A stretch of DNA of 64,000 nucleotides from Closterium sp. Naga37s-1 (taxonomy: Eukaryota > Streptophyta > Zygnematophyceae > Desmidiales > Closteriaceae): the NCBI GenBank assembly GCA_947471745.1, contig CANJKZ010000169.1:2054001-2118000 (forward strand), read 5' to 3'. Each line of letters starts with the position of its first letter. The first letter of the stretch is position 1. Below are positions 20,664 to 31,854 of the stretch, piece after piece. Below the pieces are notes generated by a model. That model saw only the letters and a list, made by a program, of their open reading frames with translations, had not been told where the DNA came from and ran no database searches. The position numbers were made by a program, and so were the translations under genes.

Positions 20664-21857
20664 TGGTATCAGAGCAGGTCGACCCCCTTGGGTCGATCCT
20701 GTGGGTGGGCCCACCACCTAACTGGTTCCGCTGCTCTACTGCTGTCGCGCGCCCCGGGCGCGTGACCCTTTGTTCCTGCCGCACGCCCGGAGCGCGCGGC
20801 GTCTTTTCATCCCGCCGCGCGCTCGGGGCGCGCGGCGGTTTTCTGCCCGCCGTGCGCCCCGAGGCGCGCGGCGGTTTCCTACCATGGGGGACCCGCGCGC
20901 AGCCCCCGCCCTGTCCGTCGCGCTGCGCTGCCCCCCGTCGCCCGTCGCGGCGTCTTCAGGGGGCCCGCCCGCTGCCCCCTCCCGTCACTCGTCGCGGCGC
21001 CCCGGAGGCCAGCGCGCCACCCCCCCCCGTCACCCGTCGTGGCGCTCTCGTGGGGGCCCGCGCGCCGCCCCCTCCCGTCGCCTCGTCGCGGCGCCTTGGG
21101 GGCCCGCGCGCCGCCCCTCCCGTCGCCCGTCGAGCCGCCCTCGGGGGCCCGTGCGCGGCCCCCCTCCCGTCACCCGCCGTGGCGCCCTCGAGGGGCCTGC
21201 GCCCTGCTCCTTCGTGGCGCCCAGGAGACCCCCCCGCCTCCTCCCTTTCCCTCCGTGAACCGCCCCTGCTGCTCCTGCCTACGTTAGGGTTTGGGGGTGG
21301 CGGGCATGGGGGTGAACGGTGTGGGTAACCTGCAGCTCCTCCTCCTCCTCCGTCTCCCACTGCTGCAGCTGCCGCTGAGGGGGGTGGGTGTGTGGGAGCC
21401 GAGGGTTTAGGGTTTAAGGGGGGTGACGTGGGAGTGGAGTTAGGGGTGAAGCAGGGGGTGTGTGTCATGGGGGTGGGACTGTTTGGGGAGGCTAAGAGGA
21501 GGCTGCCGTCGTGTCGTCCGCAGCGCCTGTATTCCGGGGCACTTGCTCCCGGTAGCTCAGAGAGCCTGCTGCACCTGTCGCCCGTGGGTCCGTTGTTCCT
21601 GCCGCTCGTCGCAGCCGCAGAGCCTGTTACTCCTGTATTCCGGGGCACTAGCTCCCGGTAGCCACTGAGTCGCAGAGCACACTCCTGCTGCCCGTGTGTC
21701 TGCAGCTTCAGCCGTCGTCTCCTATCTTCTTTTCCCTTACGGTTCCTCCTCCTCCTCACTTGCCCTTTGTGGTTGCCTCTGGCTTTGCTTATTATTTGTG
21801 AACTCTATGAACTGCTGCTTGCTGTGCTGATTACACCCCACTTTGGCTATGGGGGTG

Positions 21858-21998
21858 TGTCAGAATGTTATATGATCTAGCCTGCAGTGGGGTGCTCTAT
21901 AGCGAGTACAACCCAGTTAGGGTTTGCTATTTGTATCCCAACTGCTGCTAGTGAACCCCCTCTTTCTTGTTTCTAACTTTCTACTCGTACTTCTGACA
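21858..21998 (+). repeat. 3' LTR of element A
   Basis: 141 bp, TGTCAGAATG to ACTTCTGACA. It differs from the 5' copy at about three positions. Confidence 0.93.
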
Positions 21999-22329
21999 AA
22001 GTCAATGGTTGCGACTGTTGACCGCCCTGCAAATATAATCGGAGGTTACACGCTGCAACTGCAACTGCAACGGAGGTAATCGGAGGTAACTGTCGAGTAT
22101 CGCAATAGTCAGGGTAATTGTAGCAATGCAAAACCGTTAATACGGGAATGTACCCCTCATAGTAAATGGCTAGCTAGGAATGCTATATGATTCTCTTATA
22201 ATGCTATCTTTATCATCTTGTTCTCTTTCAACTTATTATAAACAAGGCCACCCAAAGACTTCATTGTCTACTTTCATTTGGCTAGCTTTATCCTATCCAC
22301 TACGATTCCTTGGTTATATCAACAGCGGC

Positions 22330-22919
22330 TACCACACACAAGTGCAGTGATGATAAAGCTTATGTGGAACTGCATGTAACTTGCATTGTAATAATGTAAT
22401 GAGATTATGAAATGATGATGACGCGCATGTGGAATGTCCAATTCATCAGCCCGCTAGCCAAAAACCCGGCAGGTTCTTTGTACAATCGTACCATGAAACA
22501 TATGGAAGCAAACTGTTGCAATCACCGAAGGTATTTTAGCGTTTGAGAGGTATGGCCGCAACTCAATCATAAAGCCACACAATCACATTCACTCATATTT
22601 TGACAACAGGGAGGTGAAAAGTCAATAGTCGTATGTCAAACTGTACACCAAAGTGTTGACTGACCCTCAGAGGTTACGCGCTGAATGTGATAATTGTATG
22701 ACATCGCAATAGTCACAGTCACTGTATCGATAACCGTAATATACGAAGTAACGTATGCAATGTTTCTTTTACCTTGTTATTTACATCCACTATGACAAGG
22801 CCTTCGTAACACTTCCGCTGCCTATTCAAAGTCTCCTTATCATGTCCAAACGTATCCCGGATAATTGGAACATAATATGAGAGCGATGCTGGAATATAAG
22901 GGCTGCCCATAAGTTCTTA
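22330..22919. other. Flanking DNA with a decayed B-type LTR
   Basis: No gene is supported. From about 22,514 (TGTTGCAATCACCGAAGG) to about 22,790 the order of short motifs follows the B LTR (GTCAATAGTCG, GAGGTTACGCGCTG, ATCGCAATAGTCA, CCGTAATA), so this looks like an old solo or partial LTR. Confidence 0.55.
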
Positions 22920-23059
22920 TGTTAAAGTATGTATTTGTATGGTAGGCTATAGTGAGGCACTTTGTAGGGAGGATAACACTTTTAGGGTTAGGCATATGTA
23001 CCAACATTTTATCAACCCAATTCATTCCGCTGTTTCCAACTCTGAGATGGTATCACGAG
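22920..23059 (+). repeat. 5' LTR and primer site of short-LTR element Q
   Basis: 22,920-23,047 begins TGTTAAAGTATG, contains the family core TAGGCTATAGTG and TTAGGGTTAGG, and ends TCTGAGA. It is followed by TGGTATCACGAG, a near match to the Met-tRNA primer site. No matching 3' LTR was found. Confidence 0.7.
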
Positions 23060-24002
23060 TAGGATCTAGATCCTAACCTAGCCTCGCCTCGCCCCGCCCC
23101 GTACCCGCCCCTTACCTTAGAAACGCCTCTTACCCTAGCCTCGTTCCGGTCCTAGCTCGTACTCGCCCCGCCCCTAGCCCGCTTACGCGCGGCCCGCTCG
23201 CGCCACTTACACGCGCAGCAACAGCCCGCGCGCACGCCCTACAGCGCCGCCCACCCGCGCCCTGCCTGTCTAGCGCACGGCACCCGCCCCTACCCGTCCC
23301 GATCACTGCCCTGCCCCGCACTGCCCGCTGCCCCGCACTGCCCGCTGCCCAGCTCCGCCCCACCCCCGCAGTAGGAGCTGTGCGCACTGCTGAGCAGCGC
23401 GCCCAGATGTGCACACTACAGCGCGCTCAGCAGCGCGCACGCAGGCAGCGCGCACAAGCAGTACACAGAGCAGCGCGCACAGCAGCGAGCGCACAGGCAG
23501 CACGCACTGCAGCTACGCGCGTCTAGGCTGCGCGCGCCCAGGCCCCGCGGCCCCCTATTTTAAGGCCCTGCGGTCCCCCATTTTAAGGCCCCGCGCCCCC
23601 CCGTTTAAAGACCCTGCGGCCCCCTGTTTTAAGGGCCCGCGGCCCCCTTTTCTAAGGCCACGCGGACCCCCGTTTTGAAGGCCACGTGCCCCCCCGTTTT
23701 AAGTCCCCACGGCCCCCTGTTTGAAGGCCCCGTGGCCCCCTAATCTAAGGCCACGTGCCCCCTCATTTTAAGGCCCCACTGTCTCCGGCTAGAAGGCCCC
23801 ACGGCCTAACATGCACCCGACCGCTTCCGCCCGCACTCCACCGCATTGAAATGTACCTGACCGCTCCCCACTGCGCTAGACTGCACACAACCGCACTTAC
23901 CCGCACGTGCAGCCCTTTCCAAAACCCTATTTCCACTGGCGTTCCACCCGTATCGGCTGGCAGCCTCCCGAAATTCAATATGCACCGCTACAAAGACAAA
24001 AG
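23060..24002 (+). repeat. GC-rich leader of element Q with tandem repeats
   Basis: 23,060-23,400 is C-rich simple sequence; 23,400-23,520 repeats CAGCGCGCAC; 23,545-23,800 has about nine units of roughly 27 bp around GGCCCCCTGTTTTAAGG. No coding domain is visible. The leader is interrupted at 24,003 by element H. Confidence 0.65.
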
Positions 24003-24250
24003 TATCACGAAACGAACATAGCTAGGAACCGGGGTTTACTAAGGGCCTAGGCTTAGAAGCCTAGGCCAAGCATGTCGCGCGGGTTCAGTGCAAGGAGAAA
24101 TGTTGAGAATGGGTAGTTCCCTAATGAGAAAACAACACAACATATAGGTCAAAGCAAAGGTGCACCACCAACATCAAGGTAACATAACTACACTAAAGCT
24201 AAAGCTACAAGCGGTTATAAATATATATATGTATAATATATATCGCGACA
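24003..24250 (-). repeat. 3' LTR of element H
   Basis: Plus-strand reading starts TATCACGAAACGAAC and ends TATCGCGACA. Confidence 0.9.
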
Positions 24251-25352
24251 CACCCCCTAAACTGCGTGAAGCACATAGCTAGAGGAAGTCACACCCCCTG
24301 AAGGGGTATAGTTGGCGCAGTGGAAGACGGCAGAGAGGTAAGTGAGGAGGAGGAGGCGAGAGGGTGAGAGGAGAGCAGAGGAGATAAGAACGAAGGAGGA
24401 GGTGAGTGAGGGATGAGGAGAGGAGGTGGGGGGGTAGCCGCGGCAATCCCCTCTTACTAACCCCCTTTTACGAAGGTGGAGGTGAGTGAGGGATGAGGAG
24501 AGGGGGTGGGGGGGTGGCCGCGGCGATCCCCTCTTACTATCCCCCACATCCCCACCCCCAATCAACCACCCCCCTTTAACCTCACCCTCCATTTCAGCCG
24601 CCACATGGAACCGCACTCCCTCCCCCCTTTCCTTCCTCCAGACCCCTCCCCACCCACGGTGGTCCCTGCACAGTCCTTCACATGGCAGCCAGCCCCCCCA
24701 CCCCCCTGTCCCCGCCACCTCCTCACACAGCAGCAGCCGCGGGAGGGGAGAGGCAGGGCAGAGGGTGGTGCTGCAGTGGCTCACGGGGGCCACCTCTTCC
24801 ACGCCACCTCCCCTCCCACAGCCGCAGTCGCGGAAGGGAAGGCGACGGGGGAGGGGGAGCGGTGGGTAACGGGTGGGGTGCGCTTGAAAAACGGCAGGTG
24901 GAGCAGGCGATGGGGGAAACGGGGCCGCGTGGCGCGGACCGGGTGAGTGCTGGGCACGGACGGTCTGGCGCTGACGGCGGTTGATGGCAGGTCCGACGGC
25001 GGGTTCGTGGGCTCACTTGAAGGAGGGTTCGCGGGTCCGCTGGCTCGCTTGCTGACGGGTCCGCGGATCCGTTGGCTCTCTTGCTGGCGGGTCCGCGGGT
25101 GAACTCGGGCAGGGGTCGCAACGAGCAGGACGGGGGGCTGTAACGGCGGGGCGCGACAAGCGCCCTCGCGCAGCTTGTCGTCCCTAGCGTAGCAGCAGCG
25201 AGACGTCGAACCGGTGGGGCGACGGGCGAGTGACGGGCGGGGCCTGCGATGCGCGTAACGGGCTGCGCAACGGCCTGATCGACGGGGCGCGCCATAGCGA
25301 CTGGTGGTGGGCCCGTTAACTTAGGTGTAGGATCTTAATAGCTCTGATACCA

Positions 25353-25595
25353 TATCACGAAACGAACTTAGCTAGGAACCGGGGTTTAGTAAGGGTCTAG
25401 GCTTAGAAGCCTAGGCCAAGCATGTCGAGCGGGTTTTGTGCAAGGAGAAATGTCGAGAATGGGTTGTTCACTAATGAGAAAACAACACAACATATAGGTC
25501 AAAGCAAAGGTGCACCACCAACAGCAAGGTAACATAACTACACTACACTAAAGCTAAAGGTAGTTATAAATATATATAAAATACATATCGCGACA
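25353..25595 (-). repeat. 5' LTR of element H
   Basis: Second copy of the H LTR, adjacent to the antisense primer site AGCTCTGATACCA. Confidence 0.9.
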
Positions 25596-25600
25596 AAAAG

Positions 25601-25856
25601 AAGGGGGTAGTTTCGAAGTGCACATAGATAGGGTTTGATTCCTATTGGAGGCACAGAATTGTTCTCACATGAGACTCCAATGAACCACACATGAGACTCA
25701 CACGAAACATTTATGAGACCTTCATTGGACCTTCATGATACTTACATGAGACCTTCATGATACTTACATGAGACCTTCATGAGACCTTAATGAGAAGTTC
25801 AGGAGACTTTCATGAGCATATTATAATACATTTTGTAAGAGTCTAGAAAAGCTTCC
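25601..25856. repeat. ATGAGACCTTC repeats, otherwise unassigned
   Basis: 25,660-25,820 holds degenerate direct repeats of ATGAGACCTTCATGATACTT. No gene or transposon domain is seen; this may be the remainder of Q or flanking DNA. Confidence 0.6.
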
Positions 25857-25997
25857 TGTCATAATCAGGAAACAGTAATGATTGACTAAAGCAGGATGAG
25901 TGGTACAAGTAGCAACCCTAACAAAGGGTTGTACCCCATAGGGAGTGACCCACTACAGCCTAACATCACTAACATGATATAAACATGTTTTGATACA
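25857..25997 (-). repeat. 3' LTR of element D
   Basis: 141 bp; the minus-strand reading starts TATCAAAACATG (TG expected) and ends TTATGACA. CTATGGGGGTG precedes it at 26,008-25,998. Confidence 0.75.
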
Positions 25998-26235
25998 CCC
26001 CCATAGGCAAAGTGGGGACAACAAGGGGTCACAAGACCAATCAAGAGAAGAATCAAAGCAAAGCAAAGCCCAGGATGGATCACAAGGTCACCACGCATTC
26101 TGAGCACAAGCAAGCGGCCACAAGGCCAGTTCACATGCAGAGTTTATAGTAGCAAAGAGCAGTACACTGATCACAACCTAGCAAGTGTAAGCATGCAGGT
26201 ATACTCATATATATCAGTGTACAACAAGAGCAAGA

Positions 26236-28692
26236 TCAAGAGACAAGCAAGTGAGGCAGAGTGGGCACAAGCCCAAGAGCAGTGCAGAAACGCTGATGAT
26301 CACTAGACCCAAGGGCCTTGGTGAAAACATCAGCAGTGTTGGCCCGAGTGGCCACGTAAGCAAGACGAAGCTGACCACGCTGCTGCAGCTCTCGCGTGAG
26401 GAAGTAACGGAGAGCAATGTGCTTCGTTCTGTGCTCCAGTCTCTGGTCCTGACACAAGGCAATCATGGCCTTTTTGTTGACGTACAGAACTGGAGGAGAA
26501 CGAGGCTGCTCACCCAAGTCGGTCAGCAGGTAGGTCAGCCACCGGAGCTCCTGTGCAGCCATAGCCCCAGCGGAGATCTCGGCCTCACAGCTGGAACTAA
26601 GTGCAGAGGAAGAGCGAGTGGACCTCCACGAGACAGAACCAGTGCCGAGGCTAAAACTGTACCCCTGTGTCGACTGGTGAGTCGTCTGGTTGTCAGCCCA
26701 AGAAGCGTCTGAGTGACCGGTGAGAACAACTGGACCCCGTCCTCCAAGCACAAGCCCCATGCCCGATGTGCTGCACAAGTAACGCAATACCCTCTTCGCA
26801 GCATCCGAATGCATCTTTCGATGCATACCGGGAGCCACGTAGCAAGCCAGGAGGCTGAGAGGGTACGCGAGGTCAGGTCGTGTGCACGTCATCAGGTACA
26901 TGAGGCAACCCACAAGCTCTGGATACGGACCACTCGGCTCTACGGACTCGTCCGAAGGTGGAGCTGAGAGCGAGTGGCCGGTAGACAGAGGAGTGGGCTG
27001 TGGCGAGGACCACGTGAAGTCGAAGCGCTGAAGGACCTGCTGCACCATGTGTGACTGAGTGAGGGTGATGGTGCGCTGTGTTCTGTCCCGGGTGATCTGC
27101 AAGCCAAGGTAGCTCCGCAGCTCACCCAGGTCACTGCAAGTGTGTCTCTCCTGCAGCTCCGCCTTCACCAAGGCCAGAGTCTCAGTGTCAGCAGTAGCAA
27201 AAACCAAGTCGTCAACGTACACAAGAACGTAGAACGGCGGCAGAGAAGTGTCTGTGCGCAGAAACAGCGAAGGGTCAGCAGTCAAGGGAGCGAAGCCAAG
27301 AGCCGCAAGTGTAGTCCTCAGTGTGTCGTGCCACTCGCGAGGTGCCTGTCGGAGGCCGTAGACTGATCACCGAAGACTCCACTGGGTACCCTCAGGAAAC
27401 GACCCAGTGAAGCCACGTGGACGGCGCAACCAGATAGCCTCGTGAAGGCTATCCTGCAAGAAGGCTGTCGAGAAGTCGAGGGAGTGCAACTCGTAGTCAC
27501 GCTGTGCTGCAACGTGCAGTAGCACCCGAAGAGTGGTCATCTTTGGGGTGGGGGAGAAGGTCTGAAAGAAGTCGACCCCCGCACGCTGAGTGAAGCCTCG
27601 AGCAACGTAACGCGCCTTGAAGACAGGCGGAGAACCCGGCGGCCGCTTCACCCTGAAAATCCACATGCCATCGACTATGTTCGCCCCACGTGGGGGAACC
27701 TCGTCGACGTAGGTGCCTGTGGACTTCCAGGAAGCCATCTCTGCGTCCATGGCTATCTGCCACAGAGAGGAGTATGGACCCGTAATCGCCTCTGCGTAAG
27801 TGCGTGGGGTCGGGATGTCTGGTGCATCCGGGTCTCCCTCAGGGCAAAGTAGCGAGGACGCGAGATGCGGTGAAGCGGCCGCGGGACACTCCAGCTCAAA
27901 CTGCCTGTCCTCAAGAACGTCACAGCCAAGGGCAAGCTCACCCCCGACAGATGGAGGACAGGAAGAGTCAAAGACAAGACTCGCAGCGTAGTCAAGGCGG
28001 CACAAAGCGGCAAAGTCAACAAGCTCAGTGACTAAGGCAGACGCAGCAGCAGACTCAAAGGAAGGGTCAGTCACAACTGTGGCAAGGAGACGAGTGACAG
28101 TCGGACTGGCAGCACGAACAAGGTCTGACTCAGGGTCAGGAACGTGAGGAAGAGAGGACGCAGGAGGAGAAGGCAAGACAACACGCTGAGGAACAGAGGA
28201 AGGACGAAGTGCCATACGGTGAGTGCCCGGCACAGCGGGAGCACGAGGACGGACAACACGACGACCACGAACAGGGGTGGAAGCACGAGTCTCAGGCTCA
28301 CAACGCTCAGGAGTGGACGCTCGAGTCTCAGGCTCACGACGCGCAGTCAGGGACGCAGTGACCTCAGTGTGAGGAGCAGGAGCAGGCAGCGGGGAGCCAG
28401 GCAGTAGCTGAGGCTGAGACTGGTCAGTCGGTGGGAACAGTAACGGAGGAGTAGTATCAGGAACCGGGAACTCAGTAGCAGCAGGTGGGAGACTGAGAAG
28501 GCGACCAAGCGCAGACAGCTGCGGCTGAGTAGTCGCACCCCTAGAACCTCCCGTTCCAGTAGCAACAGCACCCCCAGAACCAGTGCCTCTGGCTCCAGTA
28601 GCAACAACACCCCCAGAACCACTAGAACCTCCAGCTCCAGCAGCTCCAGCACCTCCAGCTCCAAGACGGCTAGCTCCACCACCAGGGCTGCC
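26236..28692 (-). pseudogene. RT and RNase H of element D, one stop
   Basis: The segments 28,233-27,367 and 27,285-26,236 are in one frame, broken only by TGA at 27,369-27,367 where relatives have Arg. RT motifs run VDGMWIFRVKRPPG, KARYVARGFTQRAG, LDFSTAFLQDS, stop, SVYGLRQAPREWHD, the catalytic YVDDLVF (near 27,220), LGLQITRDRTQ and YLMTCTRPDLAYPLS. RNase H has GHSDASWADN, SCEAEIS, VNKKAMIALC and TKALGSSDHQRF. The RNase H Asp of the VDNK motif reads Asn (VNKK), which may impair catalysis. The same frame continues upstream from 28,233 through the linker to the TGA at 28,693. Confidence 0.87.
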
Positions 28693-30177
28693 TCACAGGA
28701 CAGCCCACTCGCGTAGCCGCTCCGGCGAGAGAGCCTCCTGCCGACCAGCACCACGAACTCCAGTACATCCAACAGCACCTCCAGTAGTACCTCCAGTGTC
28801 AGCACCTCTAGTACAGCCAGTGGTACCTGCACCTCCAGCACCTCCAGCAGCGCCTGTACCTCCAGTACCAGGAACACCAGCACCAGCACCTCCAGGGCTA
28901 GCACCTCCAGAACCTGAACCTCCAGCACCTCCAGCAGCACCTGTGCCTCCAGTAGTAGGAACACCTGGACTAGCACCTCCAGGGCTAGCACCTCCAGAAC
29001 ATGCAGCTCCAATACGTCCAGCGCCACCACCAGGACTGCCCCAACGGACAGCCCACTCGCGAAGCCGCTCCGGCGAGAGAGACGCCTGGCGATGTGCACC
29101 AGGATTACCCGCAGCAGCACCCACAGCAGCAGCACCTCCAGTACCTCCAGCTCTAGGAGAGCGAGCACGGCTAGCTCCACCACCAGGGCTACCCCACTGT
29201 ACAGCCCACTCGCGAAGCCGCTCCGGCGAGAGAGTCGCCCGCCGACGTGCAGCAGTGCCATCAGTACGAGCAACCACAGTACCACCAGTAGCAGAACCTC
29301 CAGCTCCAGCAGCTCCAGCACCTCCAACTCCAAGACGGCTAGCTCCACCACCAGGGCTGCCCCACTGGACAGCCCACTCGCGCAGCCGCTCCGGCGAGAG
29401 AGCCTCCTGCCGAATCGTAGCAAGACCACCAGCACCAGTACCTCTTGTACCCAGAAGACCCTCAGCACCCCCAGAACCAGCACCCCCAGAACCAGCACCC
29501 CCTGTGGTACGACCTCCTGCAGCACCAGAGTCCACAACAACAGGCTTCAGCGGCGGTGAAGACGGTCGAGGCGGAAACCCAGGAGGGACAGCCAAGCGTG
29601 CAGAGCGGCAAAGGGTCACTGTGGCAGCAGGAGCCGGGTCACCCCCCTCAGCTGGGCCAGAGGTGCCTGAGGAGACCTCCAAAGGCTCAACCAAGGGGGG
29701 TGGGTCTACCTGAGACACACCTGAGGGAGCGGGACCGTGAGGAGGGAGGGGGGCTACCGGGGGGGGGTCGTCCACCAGGGTGAGAGGGGGGAGGGGTACC
29801 GGGGAACTGCGGTGGGGGTGAAGACAGTAGAAGCACACGGACTCGTCAAAGGTCACGTCCTGGAAGGACAGCACACGACGAGAGCCCGGGTGGTAAAACT
29901 GCCAGGGCGGTGCGTCGGTGGGGAAGCCAAGAAACACGCACCGAAGAGTGCGTGGAGAGAGCTTGCCCGCAGGCAAGTCGCGGACAAGAGAGAGGGAACC
30001 CCAGACCCGAAACACCGACGCATCACCAAGCTCGCCCGTCCACCGCAAAGTGGGGGAGGTCTCCGGGTGGGAGACACGGGGCCAGAGGTTGAGCTGCTCA
30101 GCGGCGTATTGGACCGCAAACGGCCACAGAAAATGGGGAGCAGCCGCATGGATCATGGAGGTGCGAGCAAACTCCAT
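28693..30177 (-). pseudogene. Integrase C-terminal half and linker of element D
   Basis: The frame starts in the integrase core (MEFARTSMIHAAAPHFLWPF) and continues through NLWPRVSHPETSP, RCVFLGFPTDAPPWQFYH and DVTFDESV. The linker has four LSPERLREWAVQWGSPGGGA modules separated by Gly/Ala-rich spacers (near 29,400, 29,220, 29,070 and 28,730). TGA at 28,695-28,693 replaces Trp in the last module. RT continues in the same frame downstream. Confidence 0.86.
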
Positions 30178-31760
30178 GACAAGACCAATGCGGCGCTCTG
30201 CAATCCCATTATGCGGGGAGAGGCCGGAAGCGTGTACGTCTGGCTGATGCCCTCAGCACCACAGAAGTCCTCGAGGAGGTGGGAGCAAAACTCACCTCCT
30301 CGGTCAGAGTGCAGCCGCAGGACAGGAAGGTCCTCACAGAACCGAGCGCGAAGCTGGAGACGAACAGCGCGGATCCAGCGGATCAAGACACGACGGACAT
30401 CCGCCTTGCTCTGCAAGGGGAAGACCGTGGTGTAGCGCGTGTAGTCGTCGACTACTAGCAAAAAGTAACGCTCGCCACCCTGTCGAGTGACGCGGGCGGG
30501 GCCCCACACGTCCATGTGCAGGGTATGCAAAGGAGCAGTGGTAGGAGGAAACGAGGAGGAGTGAGGAGCGGCGCGCTGCCGCCCCTCGACGCAGGGAAGG
30601 CAAGGCGGTGCAAGCGACCTCGGGAGCAGGGGCAGGGACCTGGGGAGACCGGACACAAGGAGACGAGAGTGCATGCCACGCAGGCGTGGCATGGAGGGGT
30701 GGCCAAGATGGTGGTGCCAGAGGAGAGTCTGGTGTGTGAGGAGACGACACGAACAAGACGAGGCGACCTTAACCGACGCAGCTACCTGACCTGACTCAGC
30801 TACCAGTGCAGACTCAGTGGTCAGTGTGTACAGGCCAGACCCAGGCCTCCGAGTGAACGTGGCGAGGTGCTCACCAGTGCGCGAGTCTGTACAGATCGCC
30901 ACTAGCTCGCCTCCAGGCTGGGTGACAGTGACCCACTGGTCCTGGAGGACAGAGGTAGCCACCAAGTTCTTAGCGAACGAGGGGAGGTGGAGACCTGTGA
31001 GGAGGCCGGAAGGGGCCGCCGGACAAGGGAGAACAGTGGCGCCACGCGCGACTACCGGGCCCCCAGAGGGGTCGGCCAGTGTGACAGGGACAGGGACTGT
31101 GAGCAGTATGACTGTGGTGCTGTCGCGGAAGAAGCAACGAGACGCGCCGGAGTCGAGAGTAAAAGTGTGCAAGGCCTCCTCAGGCTCTGCACCTGTGCTA
31201 GCCGAGTCAACAGCACCAAGACTAACAGCCTCTACGCCACCAGGTGCCTCTCCACCCCCAGCACTAGTACCCCAAGCTCCGCCACCGGGGCTGCCCCACC
31301 AGACAGCCCACTCACGAAGCTGCTGCGGGGAGAGAGTCTCCGGCGGACGCTGCTGCCGCTGCTGTCCACCCCCAGAACCTCCGCGTCTACCAGTGGCACT
31401 ACCAACAGGAGTAGACTCACAGGGACCTCGAGTAGTAGCACACCAGGCTCCGCCAACGGGGCTGCCCCACCGGACAGCCCTCTCGCGAAGCTGCTGCGAC
31501 GACAGCGGCTCCCGCCGACGAGTACGAGGACCGCCAGCACCAGCACCTCCAGCCCTAGCACGGCTAGCTCCGCCACCGGGGCTGCCCCACCAGATAGGCC
31601 ACTCGCGAAGCTGCTGCGGCGAGAGAGCCTCCTGCACACTCGGCTGCCGAGTGGTAGTGGTAGTGGTAGGACAGTGGTAGTGGCCATGGCAGGCAGTGGC
31701 AGCTAGTAGAAGCAGCTCCGTAGCAGCAGTAGCACAGGCGGCACTAGCAGACGGTAGCAC
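30153..31760 (-). pseudogene. Gag-like N-terminus, protease and integrase start of element D
   Basis: 535 residues. Three to four LSPQQLREW...GSPGGGA modules lie in residues 45-180. They are followed by protease (TLDSGASRCFF, near 31,150), the GAG-pre-integrase motif LWHHHLGHPSMPRL, CLPCVEG, the integrase LHMDVWGPARV (near 30,510) and LHSDRGGEFCS (near 30,320). A one-base loss near 30,190 moves the rest of integrase into the next frame. The expanded Cys/His knuckle of C and F is not visible here. Confidence 0.86.
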
Positions 31761-31854
31761 CTAGGGCGGTAGCAGCAGGCGGCAGCACCTAGGGCAGTAG
31801 CAAAGTAGTAGCTCCTAGGGAAGCAGCACCTAGGGCCTTTTTTTTTTTTTCCTT

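Larger units (their letters stand above)
20523..21998 (+). mobile_element. Non-autonomous LTR element A (1476 bp)
   Basis: Two 141-bp LTRs (20,523-20,663 and 21,858-21,998, about three differences by eye) flank 1.2 kb. A perfect primer site TGGTATCAGAGC lies at 20664-20675, the palindrome GGTGGGCCCACC at 20704-20715, and the purine tract CTATGGGGGTG at 21847-21857. TSD AAGTC is at 20518-20522 and 21999-22003. The internal region is GC-rich with CCCGTCGC-type repeats and has no protease, integrase or RT. It is therefore TRIM/LARD-like and would need proteins from an autonomous short-LTR relative. Confidence 0.92.
7021..22324 (+). mobile_element. Long-LTR Ty1/copia element B, with two nested insertions
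   Basis: The outer ends are a 448-bp 5' LTR (TGTTGG...TATCAACA) and a matching 3' LTR. They are flanked by a perfect 5-bp duplication GCGGC (7016-7020 and 22325-22329), showing one original insertion. Gag, protease, integrase, RT and RNase H remnants lie in order on the plus strand. RNase H is interrupted by element C (12,870-19,984) and the 3' LTR by element A (20,523-21,998). Numerous stops and frameshifts mark it as old and inactive. Confidence 0.93.
20367..22324 (+). repeat. 3' LTR of element B, split by element A
   Basis: The LTR is 20,367-20,522 and resumes at 22,004, ending at 22,324 with TATCAACA. Joined, the two parts colinearly match the 5' LTR at 7021-7468. The break carries the 5-bp duplication AAGTC. 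Confidence 0.92.
24003..25595 (-). mobile_element. Non-autonomous LTR element H (1593 bp)
   Basis: The LTRs (24,003-24,250 and 25,353-25,595) match over about 245 bp with scattered substitutions and small indels. The 5-bp duplication AAAAG flanks them (23998-24002, 25596-25600). On the minus strand TGGTATCAGAGCT (25,352-25,340) follows the right-hand LTR, GGGCCC lies at 25,314-25,309, and TAGGGGGTG (24,259-24,251) precedes the left-hand LTR. The 1.1-kb interior has no copia domains. It is TRIM/LARD-like with LTRs longer than those of A. Confidence 0.9.

Noticed and set aside
20663..21328. 221-aa frame starting at 20,663
   Set aside because: Its ATG is the LTR/primer-site junction (ACATGGTATC) and the rest is GC-rich filler of non-autonomous element A.
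24486..25295. Open frames of 100-190 aa inside element H
   Set aside because: Pro/Arg-rich, overlapping on both strands, no conserved motif; H is treated as non-coding.
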